Below the pieces are notes generated by a model, which did not search any database, was not told the origin of the DNA, and saw nothing but the letters and a program-made list of their open reading frames with translations. This document shows positions 8,382 through 15,526 of a stretch of 64,000 bases of DNA, in pieces (position 1 is the first letter of the stretch; every line of letters begins with the position of its first letter). A program made the position numbers and the translations under genes. The DNA lies in NCBI RefSeq assembly GCF_002250115.1, contig NZ_CP019985.1, positions 1,798,001-1,862,000 on the forward strand, given 5' to 3'. The stretch comes from Shouchella clausii (GTDB lineage: Bacteria > Bacillota > Bacilli > Bacillales > Bacillaceae_D).

Positions 8382-9125
8382 ATGGTTGAACTAACCAACA
8401 AGGTCGTTATTATTACCGGAGGGGCGTCTGGCATTGGCCGGGCAGCGGTCGATGCGTTTTTGGCAAAAGGCGCAAAAGTGGTGATTGCTGATTTTAATAA
8501 GGAGACGGGAGAGGCTGCTGTTAAGGAATTAACCAATGCAGGCAAACAAGTTCTATTTGTGCAAACCGATGTCTCAAGCGAACAATCGTTGCAAAACATG
8601 GTCGCTGAAACGGTAAAGGCCTATGAGCGCGTTGATATTCTTATAAACAATGCCGGTTTCGGTACAATGAGTCCGTCCCATGAAAGGGCATACGAGGATT
8701 ACGAAAAGATTGTGAAAGTATGCCAAGACGGCGTTTTTTTAGGATCGAAGCACGCGATTAAAGAAATGATCAAAACAGGCAGCGGCTGTATCATCAATAC
8801 GTCGTCCATACTCGGATCAGTTGCTCAACCCGAAGCGCTGCCTTACAACGCTGCAAAAGGGGCAGTCAATACAATGACAAAATCGTTGGCAGTTGAATAT
8901 GCAGACAAACAGATACGCGTCAACGCCGTAGCTCCTGGGTTTGTAGAGACAGCCGCCGTAAATAAGGAAGCGCTTGGCGACTTTTATGATGGCCTTGTCG
9001 CCAAACATCCAATAGGGCGGTTAGGAAAACCGGAAGACATTGCCCATGGGATGGTTTTTCTTGCCGAAAATGAATTTGTCACAGGTACAATTCTAACGAT
9101 TGATGGCGGCTATACCGCTTTATAA
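8382..9125 (+). CDS. Short-chain dehydrogenase/reductase
   Basis: 247 residues from the ATG at 8382 (AGGAGG six bases upstream); a TTG two codons earlier overlaps the ribosome site. Classical SDR: cofactor motif TGGASGIG at the N terminus with Asp in VVIADF favouring NAD(H), NNAG motif (INNAGFG), catalytic Ser in NTSSILG, YNAAKGAVN (catalytic Tyr-x3-Lys), and C-terminal TGTILTIDGGYTAL. It probably oxidises or reduces an alcohol/ketone; the substrate is unknown. It stands alone, followed by a strong terminator. Confidence 0.86.
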   Translation: MVELTNKVVIITGGASGIGRAAVDAFLAKGAKVVIADFNKETGEAAVKELTNAGKQVLFVQTDVSSEQSLQNMVAETVKAYERVDILINNAGFGTMSPSHERAYEDYEKIVKVCQDGVFLGSKHAIKEMIKTGSGCIINTSSILGSVAQPEALPYNAAKGAVNTMTKSLAVEYADKQIRVNAVAPGFVETAAVNKEALGDFYDGLVAKHPIGRLGKPEDIAHGMVFLAENEFVTGTILTIDGGYTAL

Positions 9126-9137
9126 GCACAAGAGAGA

Positions 9138-9182
9138 AACACCGTAAAGACAGCTCGAACAGGCTGCTTTAGGGTGTTTTTT
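9138..9182 (+). terminator. Rho-independent terminator after the SDR gene
   Basis: Imperfect stem AACACCGTAAAGACAGC / GCTGCTTTAGGGTGTT followed by TTTTTT. Confidence 0.8.
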
Positions 9183-9454
9183 GGCGGTCAAAAAACTACG
9201 TCAGATTATTTCACATTAGCCCCTTCTTATATAAGGTTAATAGTGTAATCATTTCACGTGAGGAAGAAATGAGACACATACTAAGAATAAGCAAAAATAC
9301 TAGGTCTAAAGGCATAGTTTCTATTTGCTCGATTGGTTTGCGCTCAGGAGTATCGTACGGTTCAAAAGGCTACGCAAGTGCGTTAGACTAAAAGAAGGAA
9401 ATGTTTAGCAAAAGGACATCTGTTGATGGAAAAATGGGAAAAGGAGTTCAACCT
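9183..9454. other. Gene-free region upstream of T7SS effector locus 1
   Basis: About 270 bases with no convincing coding frame on either strand. It should contain the promoter of the T7SS locus; I cannot single out -35/-10 elements with confidence. Confidence 0.35.
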
Positions 9455-9922
9455 ATGCGCTACTACTCAAAACGAGATTGGGCAATGAAGGCCATTATCG
9501 CCGCTGTTTGGCTAATCGGGATTGCAGTACTCTTTCTTATGTACACAGACGATTCAGCAACATTTTTAATGATTTATGTATTTGGCCCGATGTTAGTATT
9601 CGGCCTTGTCTTAGTAACCGCATCAATCACGAATATGTATTATGAACTGCAAGAAGAAGGCTTGTATGTGAAAGCCGGTTTTTACTCTTATTTCTTTCCA
9701 TATGAAACAATGGAAAGCATTCATCCAATAAAAGGCTTTTACACTCCTGGCGTTAAAGCCGCCATGGCTTTAACAGGCGTCGCCATCAAAGTCAACGACG
9801 GCAGAGAGTTAGTCCGAATTTCTCCAGACAACGAAGCCTCATTCCGCGTCGAGCTGATGGAAAAAGCGCCCCACGTAAAGGAAATTGATGAAGCGATTTC
9901 GCAAAAGGAGGATAAAGCATGA
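9455..9922 (+). CDS. Membrane protein with bacterial PH-like (bPH_4/DUF1200) domain
   Basis: 155 residues from the ATG at 9455 (AAAAGGAGTTCAACCT upstream). Two N-terminal membrane helices (about residues 11-32 and 39-60) are followed by a soluble beta-rich domain beginning YYELQEEGLYVKAGFYSYFF with YETMESIHPIKGFY. This is the usual architecture of bPH_4 proteins. Its stop overlaps the next start (ATGA), so it is part of the T7SS effector operon. Its role there is unknown; a membrane-side accessory or docking factor is possible. Confidence 0.68.
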   Translation: MRYYSKRDWAMKAIIAAVWLIGIAVLFLMYTDDSATFLMIYVFGPMLVFGLVLVTASITNMYYELQEEGLYVKAGFYSYFFPYETMESIHPIKGFYTPGVKAAMALTGVAIKVNDGRELVRISPDNEASFRVELMEKAPHVKEIDEAISQKEDKA

Positions 9923-10197
9923 GCGGAGAAATCTATTTAAATCCAACGCGTATGAAAGAGAATCTAACTGAAGTACGAAATGCGATTCAAGCAGTGCAGC
10001 CGAGTACAAAAGCCTATGAAGCAGGGGACACAGTGCTAGAAAAGATTGAAAAAGCAAAAGAAAATATGGAACAAATTCAACAACTCCTTCGTGATTATCA
10101 AGCGCTCGTGCTTGATAATGCGAGCGATATTGAGGCATTGGTCGACCAATTTGTCGAAAGCGAAGCAAACGTGGCAAAGGCCATTAAAGGAGGGTAA
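9919..10197 (+). CDS. Small alpha-helical T7SS partner protein (YwqI/TIGR04197-like, Lap1 type)
   Basis: 92 residues, wholly helical and charged, with no signal peptide. Length, the N terminus GEIYLNPTRMKENLTEVRNA and the position directly upstream of an LXG gene match the YwqI/SACOL2603-type family (TIGR04197/DUF3130). In other Firmicutes these Lap-type proteins bind the LXG domain of the following effector and help target it to the T7SS. It overlaps the preceding gene by 4 bp and ends 4 bp before the effector's TTG start, suggesting coupled translation and 1:1 assembly. Confidence 0.72.
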   Translation: MSGEIYLNPTRMKENLTEVRNAIQAVQPSTKAYEAGDTVLEKIEKAKENMEQIQQLLRDYQALVLDNASDIEALVDQFVESEANVAKAIKGG

Positions 10198-10201
10198 GCA
10201 C

Positions 10202-11767
10202 TTGGCGAGAAAAGCATTAGAAGCAGAACAGGCATTGGCGATGTTAGAAGAGATGGCAAGCGAACTCACGGAACAGAGCAACCAGTTTGCTGATTTTGCA
10301 AGTTTTCTCTTCAAACAAAGAATGCTCAGTACATCTGGTTTTGGCAGCGGTCAGACAGCGACGAGAATTGCCGACTTCTGGAGAGACGGCCATGGACCAT
10401 TTTTAAAACTGCTACGGCGCGTGCTTGAAGACTTCGCAGAAAAGCTGGAAACGATCCGAGATGATTTGGCAAATGAGTTTTCCGAACAAGCGGTTATTAA
10501 AGAAGCTTATATAATGGATGAATTGTATGAACAATTAAATGAACTGAAAATCAAGGCAAGAAACCATGGGGAAACATTAGCAAGTATTAAAAGCGACTAC
10601 GCAGATATCGTTTCATTGCCTCATTTTAATTATGAACCTGTTGAGCAAGGATTGACCACATGCCAACAGGAAGCAGAAGATACGGTCGCTCTTTTGCACG
10701 AAAAAGACGTAGTAGACTCAATGAACCAAATCGCTGATGACATCTCTATGTTATCTACATATGTTGATCATCTCCGTACAGTGATTACAAAAGGCGATGT
10801 ATCGATCGCCACTTACCATCCACTTGACTTAAAAACAGATGAACAGTGGCGAACCATTCAAAATGAATTGGATAAACGCTACTATTTAGATATTGTGGCA
10901 TTTGGAAACAACTGGCTGAATTTAGGCAATACCTTATTTGGTGCTGGACAAAATGTACTTGCTGGGGCTTCAATTGCAATCGGCCACTATGGCACCAAAA
11001 ACTTTCAAGACTATGTCAACCGCATTAAAGCAGGAAAAGGTGGAACCCCGAGCACAAACAAATACGTAGCGATGGCCAAGAACGGCTTCCGTTATGCTTT
11101 AGGCAACGGCAAATCAGCCGCCGCAACTGCCGCAAAACACATTCTGTCAGACGAACAAATGCGCAAAGTCAGCAACTATGTCGCAAATGCAAAAACCGGC
11201 TTCAAAGACGCAGTCGATAAAGGCAAAATCGCAGCGACAAAAACAGCAATCAACATCGCCTCCAATGACCATGTCCGTAAATTTGGCGAGAAGTTTTCCA
11301 ACTTTAAAGTCGACGAAAAAGCCAAACATATAGCGAAGTATGTAGAGACGCCGGCGACAAGGGCGTTGGGTATAGCTGGAGCTGGGTTTACTATGGCTTC
11401 AAACTTTAATGATGAATTTATAAATCCGGAAAATGCAGATAAGTCATTAGAAGTTCAAGTCACTAGATTTTTTACAGGAACAGGTATCGAACTAGGGAGT
11501 GCGAGCTTAGGTGCAGTTGTTGGCGGCGCAATTGGCACAGCAACAATGATTCCAGGCATGACGTTTGTTGGCGCAGCTGTTGGTGGGATGGTTGGTGGCT
11601 ATGTCGGCGGAAAAATTGCTCCAGTAGCAAAAGATATTGCTGAATCAGCAGTCGAAGGTTTTTCAAAAGCAAAAGAAACTGTGTCAGAAGGACTTAGTAA
11701 TATAGGAAGCGGATTAAAGCAAGGGGCTGACAATTTAGTTGCAGGGGTAGCTGGATGGTTCAGCTAA
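10202..11767 (+). CDS. LXG-like T7SS effector with C-terminal glycine zipper (putative pore-forming toxin)
   Basis: 521 residues from the TTG at 10202, which has AAAGGAGGG 7-8 bases upstream; the frame is open further 5' but there it overlaps the partner gene. The N-terminal ~200 residues are long helices with the LXG-type core GSGQTATRIADFWRDGHGPF. A central region (about 230-400) has repeated KNGFRYALGNGKSA and KTGFKDAVDKGKIAA segments. The last part (about 430-475) is a glycine zipper, LGAVVGGAIGT and VGAAVGGMVGGYVGG, resembling the membrane-inserting end of the streptococcal LXG toxin TelE. Followed 14 bp later by small membrane proteins that may be immunity factors. A membrane-permeabilising toxin is inferred from architecture. 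Confidence 0.7.
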   Translation: MARKALEAEQALAMLEEMASELTEQSNQFADFASFLFKQRMLSTSGFGSGQTATRIADFWRDGHGPFLKLLRRVLEDFAEKLETIRDDLANEFSEQAVIKEAYIMDELYEQLNELKIKARNHGETLASIKSDYADIVSLPHFNYEPVEQGLTTCQQEAEDTVALLHEKDVVDSMNQIADDISMLSTYVDHLRTVITKGDVSIATYHPLDLKTDEQWRTIQNELDKRYYLDIVAFGNNWLNLGNTLFGAGQNVLAGASIAIGHYGTKNFQDYVNRIKAGKGGTPSTNKYVAMAKNGFRYALGNGKSAAATAAKHILSDEQMRKVSNYVANAKTGFKDAVDKGKIAATKTAINIASNDHVRKFGEKFSNFKVDEKAKHIAKYVETPATRALGIAGAGFTMASNFNDEFINPENADKSLEVQVTRFFTGTGIELGSASLGAVVGGAIGTATMIPGMTFVGAAVGGMVGGYVGGKIAPVAKDIAESAVEGFSKAKETVSEGLSNIGSGLKQGADNLVAGVAGWFS

Positions 11768-11781
11768 TAATTTGAGGTGAA

Positions 11782-12144
11782 ATGATGTTTATTCTTGTTT
11801 TTATAGGAGCGGTGGCGGCGGTTCAATATTCAAATGCGTTTTTGTTGTTGCTATTGGGTTATCCTTCAATTGTTTCAAAATATCTCGAAGGATTTCATAC
11901 GGAAAATCCGCAAAAATGGTATGAGTATTTATTTAACGTCATTTTTTGGCTGTTTATTAGTATTGCCCTGTTTTCTTATCGTAAAGTAGATAAGAAGTAC
12001 GGATTTTTTAAAACCAAATTGTACTATGGATTGGGTATCGTAGTTTCATATTTTTTCTTGATAGGTTTTGTCATTCCCATTCTAGTTGATATTATTCCTG
12101 ACTACATCCCGCTTCTAGATGATTTGCTGCCAAATAATTGGTAG
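11782..12144 (+). CDS. Small polytopic membrane protein, putative effector immunity (copy 1)
   Basis: 120 residues, three predicted membrane helices (about 3-27, 50-68, 83-108) with a conserved loop YLEGFHTENPQKWYEYLFN between the first two. No known domain recognised. It starts 14 bp after the glycine-zipper effector, with GAGGTGAA as ribosome site. Two further copies of the same family follow (one broken), plus a fragment, so it belongs to a tandem array. A membrane-resident protein next to a membrane-active toxin fits an immunity role, but this is inference from position. Confidence 0.65.
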   Translation: MMFILVFIGAVAAVQYSNAFLLLLLGYPSIVSKYLEGFHTENPQKWYEYLFNVIFWLFISIALFSYRKVDKKYGFFKTKLYYGLGIVVSYFFLIGFVIPILVDIIPDYIPLLDDLLPNNW

Positions 12145-12247
12145 TAAGTATTGTTTTGAAGAAGGGAGAAGGAAAATAAAATTGTAGAGTGCGTCCTTAC
12201 TGAAAGATACGAGTTTATAGGCAACCTCCTAGTTAAGAGGTGAAGGA

Positions 12248-12583
12248 ATGCTGGCACTAGAGGCGATTTATGCCTCTATCCTTTGGATAGGGGCGATTCA
12301 ATTTATGCATGGGGGGATATTAATCTTATTTGGGTACCCCTCCATCTATTCCAACTACCTAGTAGGCTTTTACACGAAAGAGCCGAAATGATGGTATGAT
12401 AATGTGTTCAATCTTGTTTTTTGGTTGCTAATCAGCGTTGCATATTTTACGTTTAAAAAAGCTTCTTTGAAATATGGGTTCTGGAAAGTAAAGTTGTACT
12501 ATGGCATTGGTTGGGTTGTTTCATTTTTTCTTTATATGTTCGTCTTTCTTCCTATCCTTACTTTTATTATGTTTCAGGAATGA
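12248..12583 (+). pseudogene. Small membrane protein, putative immunity copy 2, broken by an in-frame TGA
   Basis: The frame from the ATG at 12248 (AGAGGTGAAGGA upstream) reads as a close homologue of the copy at 12691 over its whole length. It is interrupted by TGA at 12389-12391 (codon 48). At this position copy 1 has lysine and copy 3 has arginine (CGG). The rest (WYDNVFNLVFWLLISVAYF and on to VFLPILTF) is intact to the stop at 12581-12583. A single C-to-T change of CGA would explain the stop. No other damage is seen, so inactivation is recent, or the stop is read through at low level. Confidence 0.75.
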
Positions 12584-12690
12584 AAAGTTACTGTCTTTAT
12601 AGGTGATTTTTAGGGTTATTGGAATAAGTAAATTTGTCATACTGAAATATGCTGTATTAGGCAACCTCTTGGTTTAAAGGCGGAGAAATA

Positions 12691-13023
12691 ATGGTACTAG
12701 AGATAATTTACGGAATCATTGTATGTGTGGGTGCGATTCAGTTCATGCATGGGGGAGTGTTAATTTTATTTGGATATCCCTCTGCCTATTCCAACTATCT
12801 AGAAGGTTTTTATACGAAAGAACCGAAACGGTTGTCTGATAGTGTGTTTAATCTATATTTTTGGATGACGATCAGCGTTGCTTATTTTACCTTTAAAAAG
12901 GCTTCTTTGAAATATGGGTTCTGGAAAGTGAAGTTGTTTTATGGCATTGGTTGGGTCATTTCGCTTTTTCTTTATTTGTTTGTGTTTATTCCTATCTTTA
13001 CTTATTTCTTTCCAATCGATTAG
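12691..13023 (+). CDS. Small polytopic membrane protein, putative effector immunity (copy 3)
   Basis: 110 residues, three predicted membrane helices and the family loop YLEGFYTKEPKRLSDSVFN. Shared motifs with copy 1 are LLFGYPS/LILFGYPS, the YLEGF loop, KYGFWKVKLFYGIG and a hydrophobic C terminus ending in VFIPIF. It is much closer to the broken copy 2 (for example KASLKYGFWKVKL in both). Its upstream region, with a TAGGCAACCTC stretch, also resembles that of copy 2, so the duplicated unit includes the leader. Function unproven; see copy 1. Confidence 0.65.
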   Translation: MVLEIIYGIIVCVGAIQFMHGGVLILFGYPSAYSNYLEGFYTKEPKRLSDSVFNLYFWMTISVAYFTFKKASLKYGFWKVKLFYGIGWVISLFLYLFVFIPIFTYFFPID

Positions 13024-13040
13024 TGGATGGAACTAGTTGG

Positions 13041-13127
13041 GAAATATACTATGGACTAGGAATAGCGTTTTCCTATATCCTGAAGCTTTGTTCATTTCTG
13101 CTTTTAGCAAACGTTATTCCTGAGTAA
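13041..13127 (+). pseudogene. Remnant C terminus of a fourth family copy
   Basis: An open stretch reading EIYYGLGIAFSYILKLCSFL and ending VIPE-stop aligns with the third helix of copy 1 (KLYYGLGIVVSYFF ... IIPDY). It has no start codon or upstream part. It looks like the 3' end left by recombination between array members. Short, so the assignment rests on the YYGLGI..SY match and the location. Confidence 0.5.
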
Positions 13128-13166
13128 AGACAATGTCTTAGAAATTAATTGAAAAGGAGCTTTCTT

Positions 13167-13994
13167 ATGCAACCATTATTAACGTGCACGACAGAAGAAC
13201 TGGTATGTTTATTGAGCATGTGCGGTTATCATCAAATGGCCAAGGGTTTAGGGGAGAGCATGTTAGGGGAGAAAACTCCTGAAGCTTGGGATGCGGTCAT
13301 TGAAGGAGCGGCACACCAAATGATGCTCAAAGGCATTTGGGACACGGAAAAGGCTGAGCGGGATGAGGTTCCACTTGGTGATCAGTGGCAACGGTTTACC
13401 GAGCAGTATGCGGAATCAAGCTATTTGGTTCGTTTTGTTGACCGGGTGGAAGGACAATCGTTGCTTTTTCACCAGATAAGCGATGACCAATGGTTTTTTC
13501 ATCATGTCATCAATGATATTATCCACATTTTCGCAAAAGTAGACACGCAAAAAGCATACAACGAAGTCGATCGTTTTTTTAACCTTTCTGCAAGCGCTAA
13601 AACGGATCGGCAAGAGTTTGTGTTAACGCCTGAGCAATTTGACCGTCTCACTGACAATGAACAAGTTAGTCCAATTCAAACAGAGCTTTCGGCAGTTGCC
13701 GAGCCATCGTCGGTCAACGCATTTGAGAGCTTTGTTCACGACTTGGCGGAGCAGAACTGGACACTGAAAAACGGAAGTGCGTTCCAAATTGGCGATCAGC
13801 AGAATGACATGACTATCAGTGATTTGTTTTTCTTCCTGCCTGCTCAAAATGGAATTTGGCTAGTCGTTTATGAAATCGAAAATGGCAAACAGCAAGTGCG
13901 GCTAACGAAAACATCGAAACAAGAGTGGCTGCAAACAAGTAAGGTATTGTTTCGCAATAAAGTATCGGGCAGAATCAAAATGGGGAGCACTTAA
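13167..13994 (+). CDS. Uncharacterised protein of T7SS effector locus 1
   Basis: 275 residues from the ATG at 13167 (AAAAGGAGCTTTCTT upstream). Soluble, acidic, without signal peptide or membrane helix. The N terminus (TCTTEELVCLLSMCGYHQMA) is helical, the middle (SLLFHQISDDQWFFHHVIND) mixed, and the end beta-rich (WLVVYEIENGKQQVRLTKTS). I do not recognise the family. The size and the alternation of an N-terminal helical part with beta strands recall EspG-type secretion chaperones, but no motif proves it. It lies between the immunity array and a YwqH-like gene, so a secretion-accessory role is plausible. Confidence 0.55.
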   Translation: MQPLLTCTTEELVCLLSMCGYHQMAKGLGESMLGEKTPEAWDAVIEGAAHQMMLKGIWDTEKAERDEVPLGDQWQRFTEQYAESSYLVRFVDRVEGQSLLFHQISDDQWFFHHVINDIIHIFAKVDTQKAYNEVDRFFNLSASAKTDRQEFVLTPEQFDRLTDNEQVSPIQTELSAVAEPSSVNAFESFVHDLAEQNWTLKNGSAFQIGDQQNDMTISDLFFFLPAQNGIWLVVYEIENGKQQVRLTKTSKQEWLQTSKVLFRNKVSGRIKMGST

Positions 13995-14066
13995 TCCGGG
14001 CTAAGTATTTTAATAGATGCAATGCCTTTACCTCGACAAAAATTTACTTTAAGGAGGGCAAGCGCT

Positions 14067-14453
14067 ATGTCAGTGGAGTATTTTAGACAACAAATTCATT
14101 CAACAGAAGCGTTTATTGCGGAAGCGAATGAAAAGTTAAGACGTTTACGGGAATGCCGGTCAAAACTACTCAGCCAAGAAGGGACCATGGCAGATGACCG
14201 CGCCCAATTTAAAGAACCAGAGTTAACAAACGAGACATGGAACGGCAAGCATGCAGACCAATTTGAACAAACCCGAGAATCTGAAGTGGTCAGTACCTAC
14301 CAAGAGTTGATCGATACAACAGGAGACGCCGTAGAGCGGACCGATCGGCAAATTAGCATGACGGTGGATGTCATTTCCCACCAAAATAGTTTGTTAAGTA
14401 ATTATAAAATTGGCCTTGAAAATGCGATTGAGCGGGAAAGAGAAAAGAAGTAA
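14067..14453 (+). CDS. YwqH-like (DUF5082) T7SS-associated coiled-coil protein
   Basis: 128 residues from the ATG at 14067 (AAGGAGGGCAAGCGCT upstream). Almost entirely helical, with an N-terminal helix (EAFIAEANEKLRRLRECRSK), a NETWNGKHADQFEQ turn containing a WxG-like W-N-G, and a C-terminal coiled coil ending EREREKK. This is the DUF5082 architecture of B. subtilis YwqH, which is encoded with LXG effectors and thought to act in their targeting. In locus 2 (46711) its homologue is first in the operon; here it comes last, so the gene order differs between the two loci. Confidence 0.72.
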   Translation: MSVEYFRQQIHSTEAFIAEANEKLRRLRECRSKLLSQEGTMADDRAQFKEPELTNETWNGKHADQFEQTRESEVVSTYQELIDTTGDAVERTDRQISMTVDVISHQNSLLSNYKIGLENAIEREREKK

Positions 14454-14701
14454 AGGAACCTTTAAATTTGAAAAGGTGGAAGTGAACTAGAAGTGCACAT
14501 GAGTACGACCTCCCCTTTATTTTAGGCAAAAACGAACCTTTTCCTAATCGTGCCATATTCGTTGTAATGTTATGTCCTCGTATCCAAAAAGAGGGGCGAG
14601 AATATCGACTTTTATAATCTGCTTGAGCTTTGTGAGAAGCTCTTTTTTCTTTGATCAACAACCAGGAGATAAAATGTAACTTAGGGTAAAAAGCAAACTA
14701 A

Positions 14702-14730
14702 TTGACTCCGTGGTCAAGAATGGATATGAT
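14702..14730 (+). promoter_or_regulatory. Sigma-A promoter and overlapping TetR operator; leaderless start
   Basis: TTGACT (14702-14707) and TATGAT (14725-14730) with a 17-bp spacer. The dyad TTGACTCCGTGGTCAA (14702-14717) overlaps the -35 box and recurs almost identically at 15401. The tetR ATG begins 7 bases after the -10 box, that is at the expected transcription start. Confidence 0.75.
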
Positions 14731-14736
14731 ACCCCC

Positions 14737-15336
14737 ATGAGCAGACCAAGAGAATTTGATGTTGATCGTGCGCTGCGCCAGTCCATGGAAGTATTTTGGA
14801 CGAAAGGGTTTAAAGCGACTTCCTATGATGACTTGACTAGCACGACGCAAGTGAAGAAACAAAGTTTGTATTGTGTCTTTAAGAATAAGCGGGAGCTGTT
14901 TTTACGTGCATTAGTGCTATACAGGGAACAGGGCATAGCGATGCTGGAGGAATTGGCCTCTCAGGAAGGGTCTCCTGTGGAAAAATTGGAGGCCATTTGC
15001 GAGGCTACGCTCTGTCAAAACGATGAAACGATGAGTCGAGGCTGCCTCATCGTCAATTCAGCCCTTGAATTTGGAACCGAGGACGAGGAAGTCAATCGTG
15101 AGGTCGCATTGATGTTTAACCAGGTCGGACGTGTGCTCGAGAAGGTTATTCGCAGCGGTCAGGACCAGCAATTGATTACGTCTCGCCTTACAAGCAAAGC
15201 GCTTGCCCTTCACCTGAACAACGCTCTTAGCGGCGCGAAGATTATGGGAAAATCAGGCGCTCCCCGAGAGCAGATCGCAGTGGTATTGCGTACAGCGCTT
15301 GCGCTTATGATGCCAGAGAATGATGGAAGCTTGTGA
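14737..15336 (+). CDS. TetR/AcrR-family transcriptional repressor
   Basis: 199 residues from the ATG at 14737. An upstream in-frame GTG at 14710 lies between the -35 and -10 boxes and cannot be used. There is no ribosome site, consistent with a leaderless mRNA. The N-terminal HTH is clear (RPREFDVDRALRQSMEVFW, then KATSYDDLTSTTQVKKQSLY). The ligand domain has MSRGCLIVNSALEFG with a cysteine, as in TetR regulators next to flavin oxidoreductases that sense electrophiles. A near-identical operator lies over its own promoter and that of the downstream OYE gene, so it likely represses both. Confidence 0.87.
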   Translation: MSRPREFDVDRALRQSMEVFWTKGFKATSYDDLTSTTQVKKQSLYCVFKNKRELFLRALVLYREQGIAMLEELASQEGSPVEKLEAICEATLCQNDETMSRGCLIVNSALEFGTEDEEVNREVALMFNQVGRVLEKVIRSGQDQQLITSRLTSKALALHLNNALSGAKIMGKSGAPREQIAVVLRTALALMMPENDGSL

Positions 15337-15349
15337 GTGACAGATAACA

Positions 15350-15390
15350 ACATGCATGTATGAGCCGTTAAATGCGTGCATGTCTTTTTT
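15350..15390 (+). terminator. Terminator after tetR
   Basis: Stem ACATGCATGTAT / ATGCGTGCATGT (two G-U pairs) with loop GAGCCGTTAA, then CTTTTTT. Confidence 0.75.
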
Positions 15391-15400
15391 AAGAAAGTTT

Positions 15401-15429
15401 TTGACTGCGTGGTCAAAAAGGCGTATGGA
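15401..15429 (+). promoter_or_regulatory. Sigma-A promoter of the OYE gene with TetR operator
   Basis: TTGACT (15401-15406), 17-bp spacer, TATGGA (15424-15429). The operator TTGACTGCGTGGTCAA (15401-15416) differs by one base from the copy upstream of tetR. Confidence 0.75.
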
Positions 15430-15526
15430 AAAACATGCAAGGGGGTGATACTAAAAAACATAGAGCGCACCAAATGATTGAATGATTTTCTAGACTTCAC
15501 ATACAAAATGAAACTCGGAGGTAGTT

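Noticed and set aside
10046-10201. N-terminal extension of the LXG protein
   Set aside because: Lies wholly inside the YwqI-like gene in another frame; the TTG at 10202 has the proper ribosome site.
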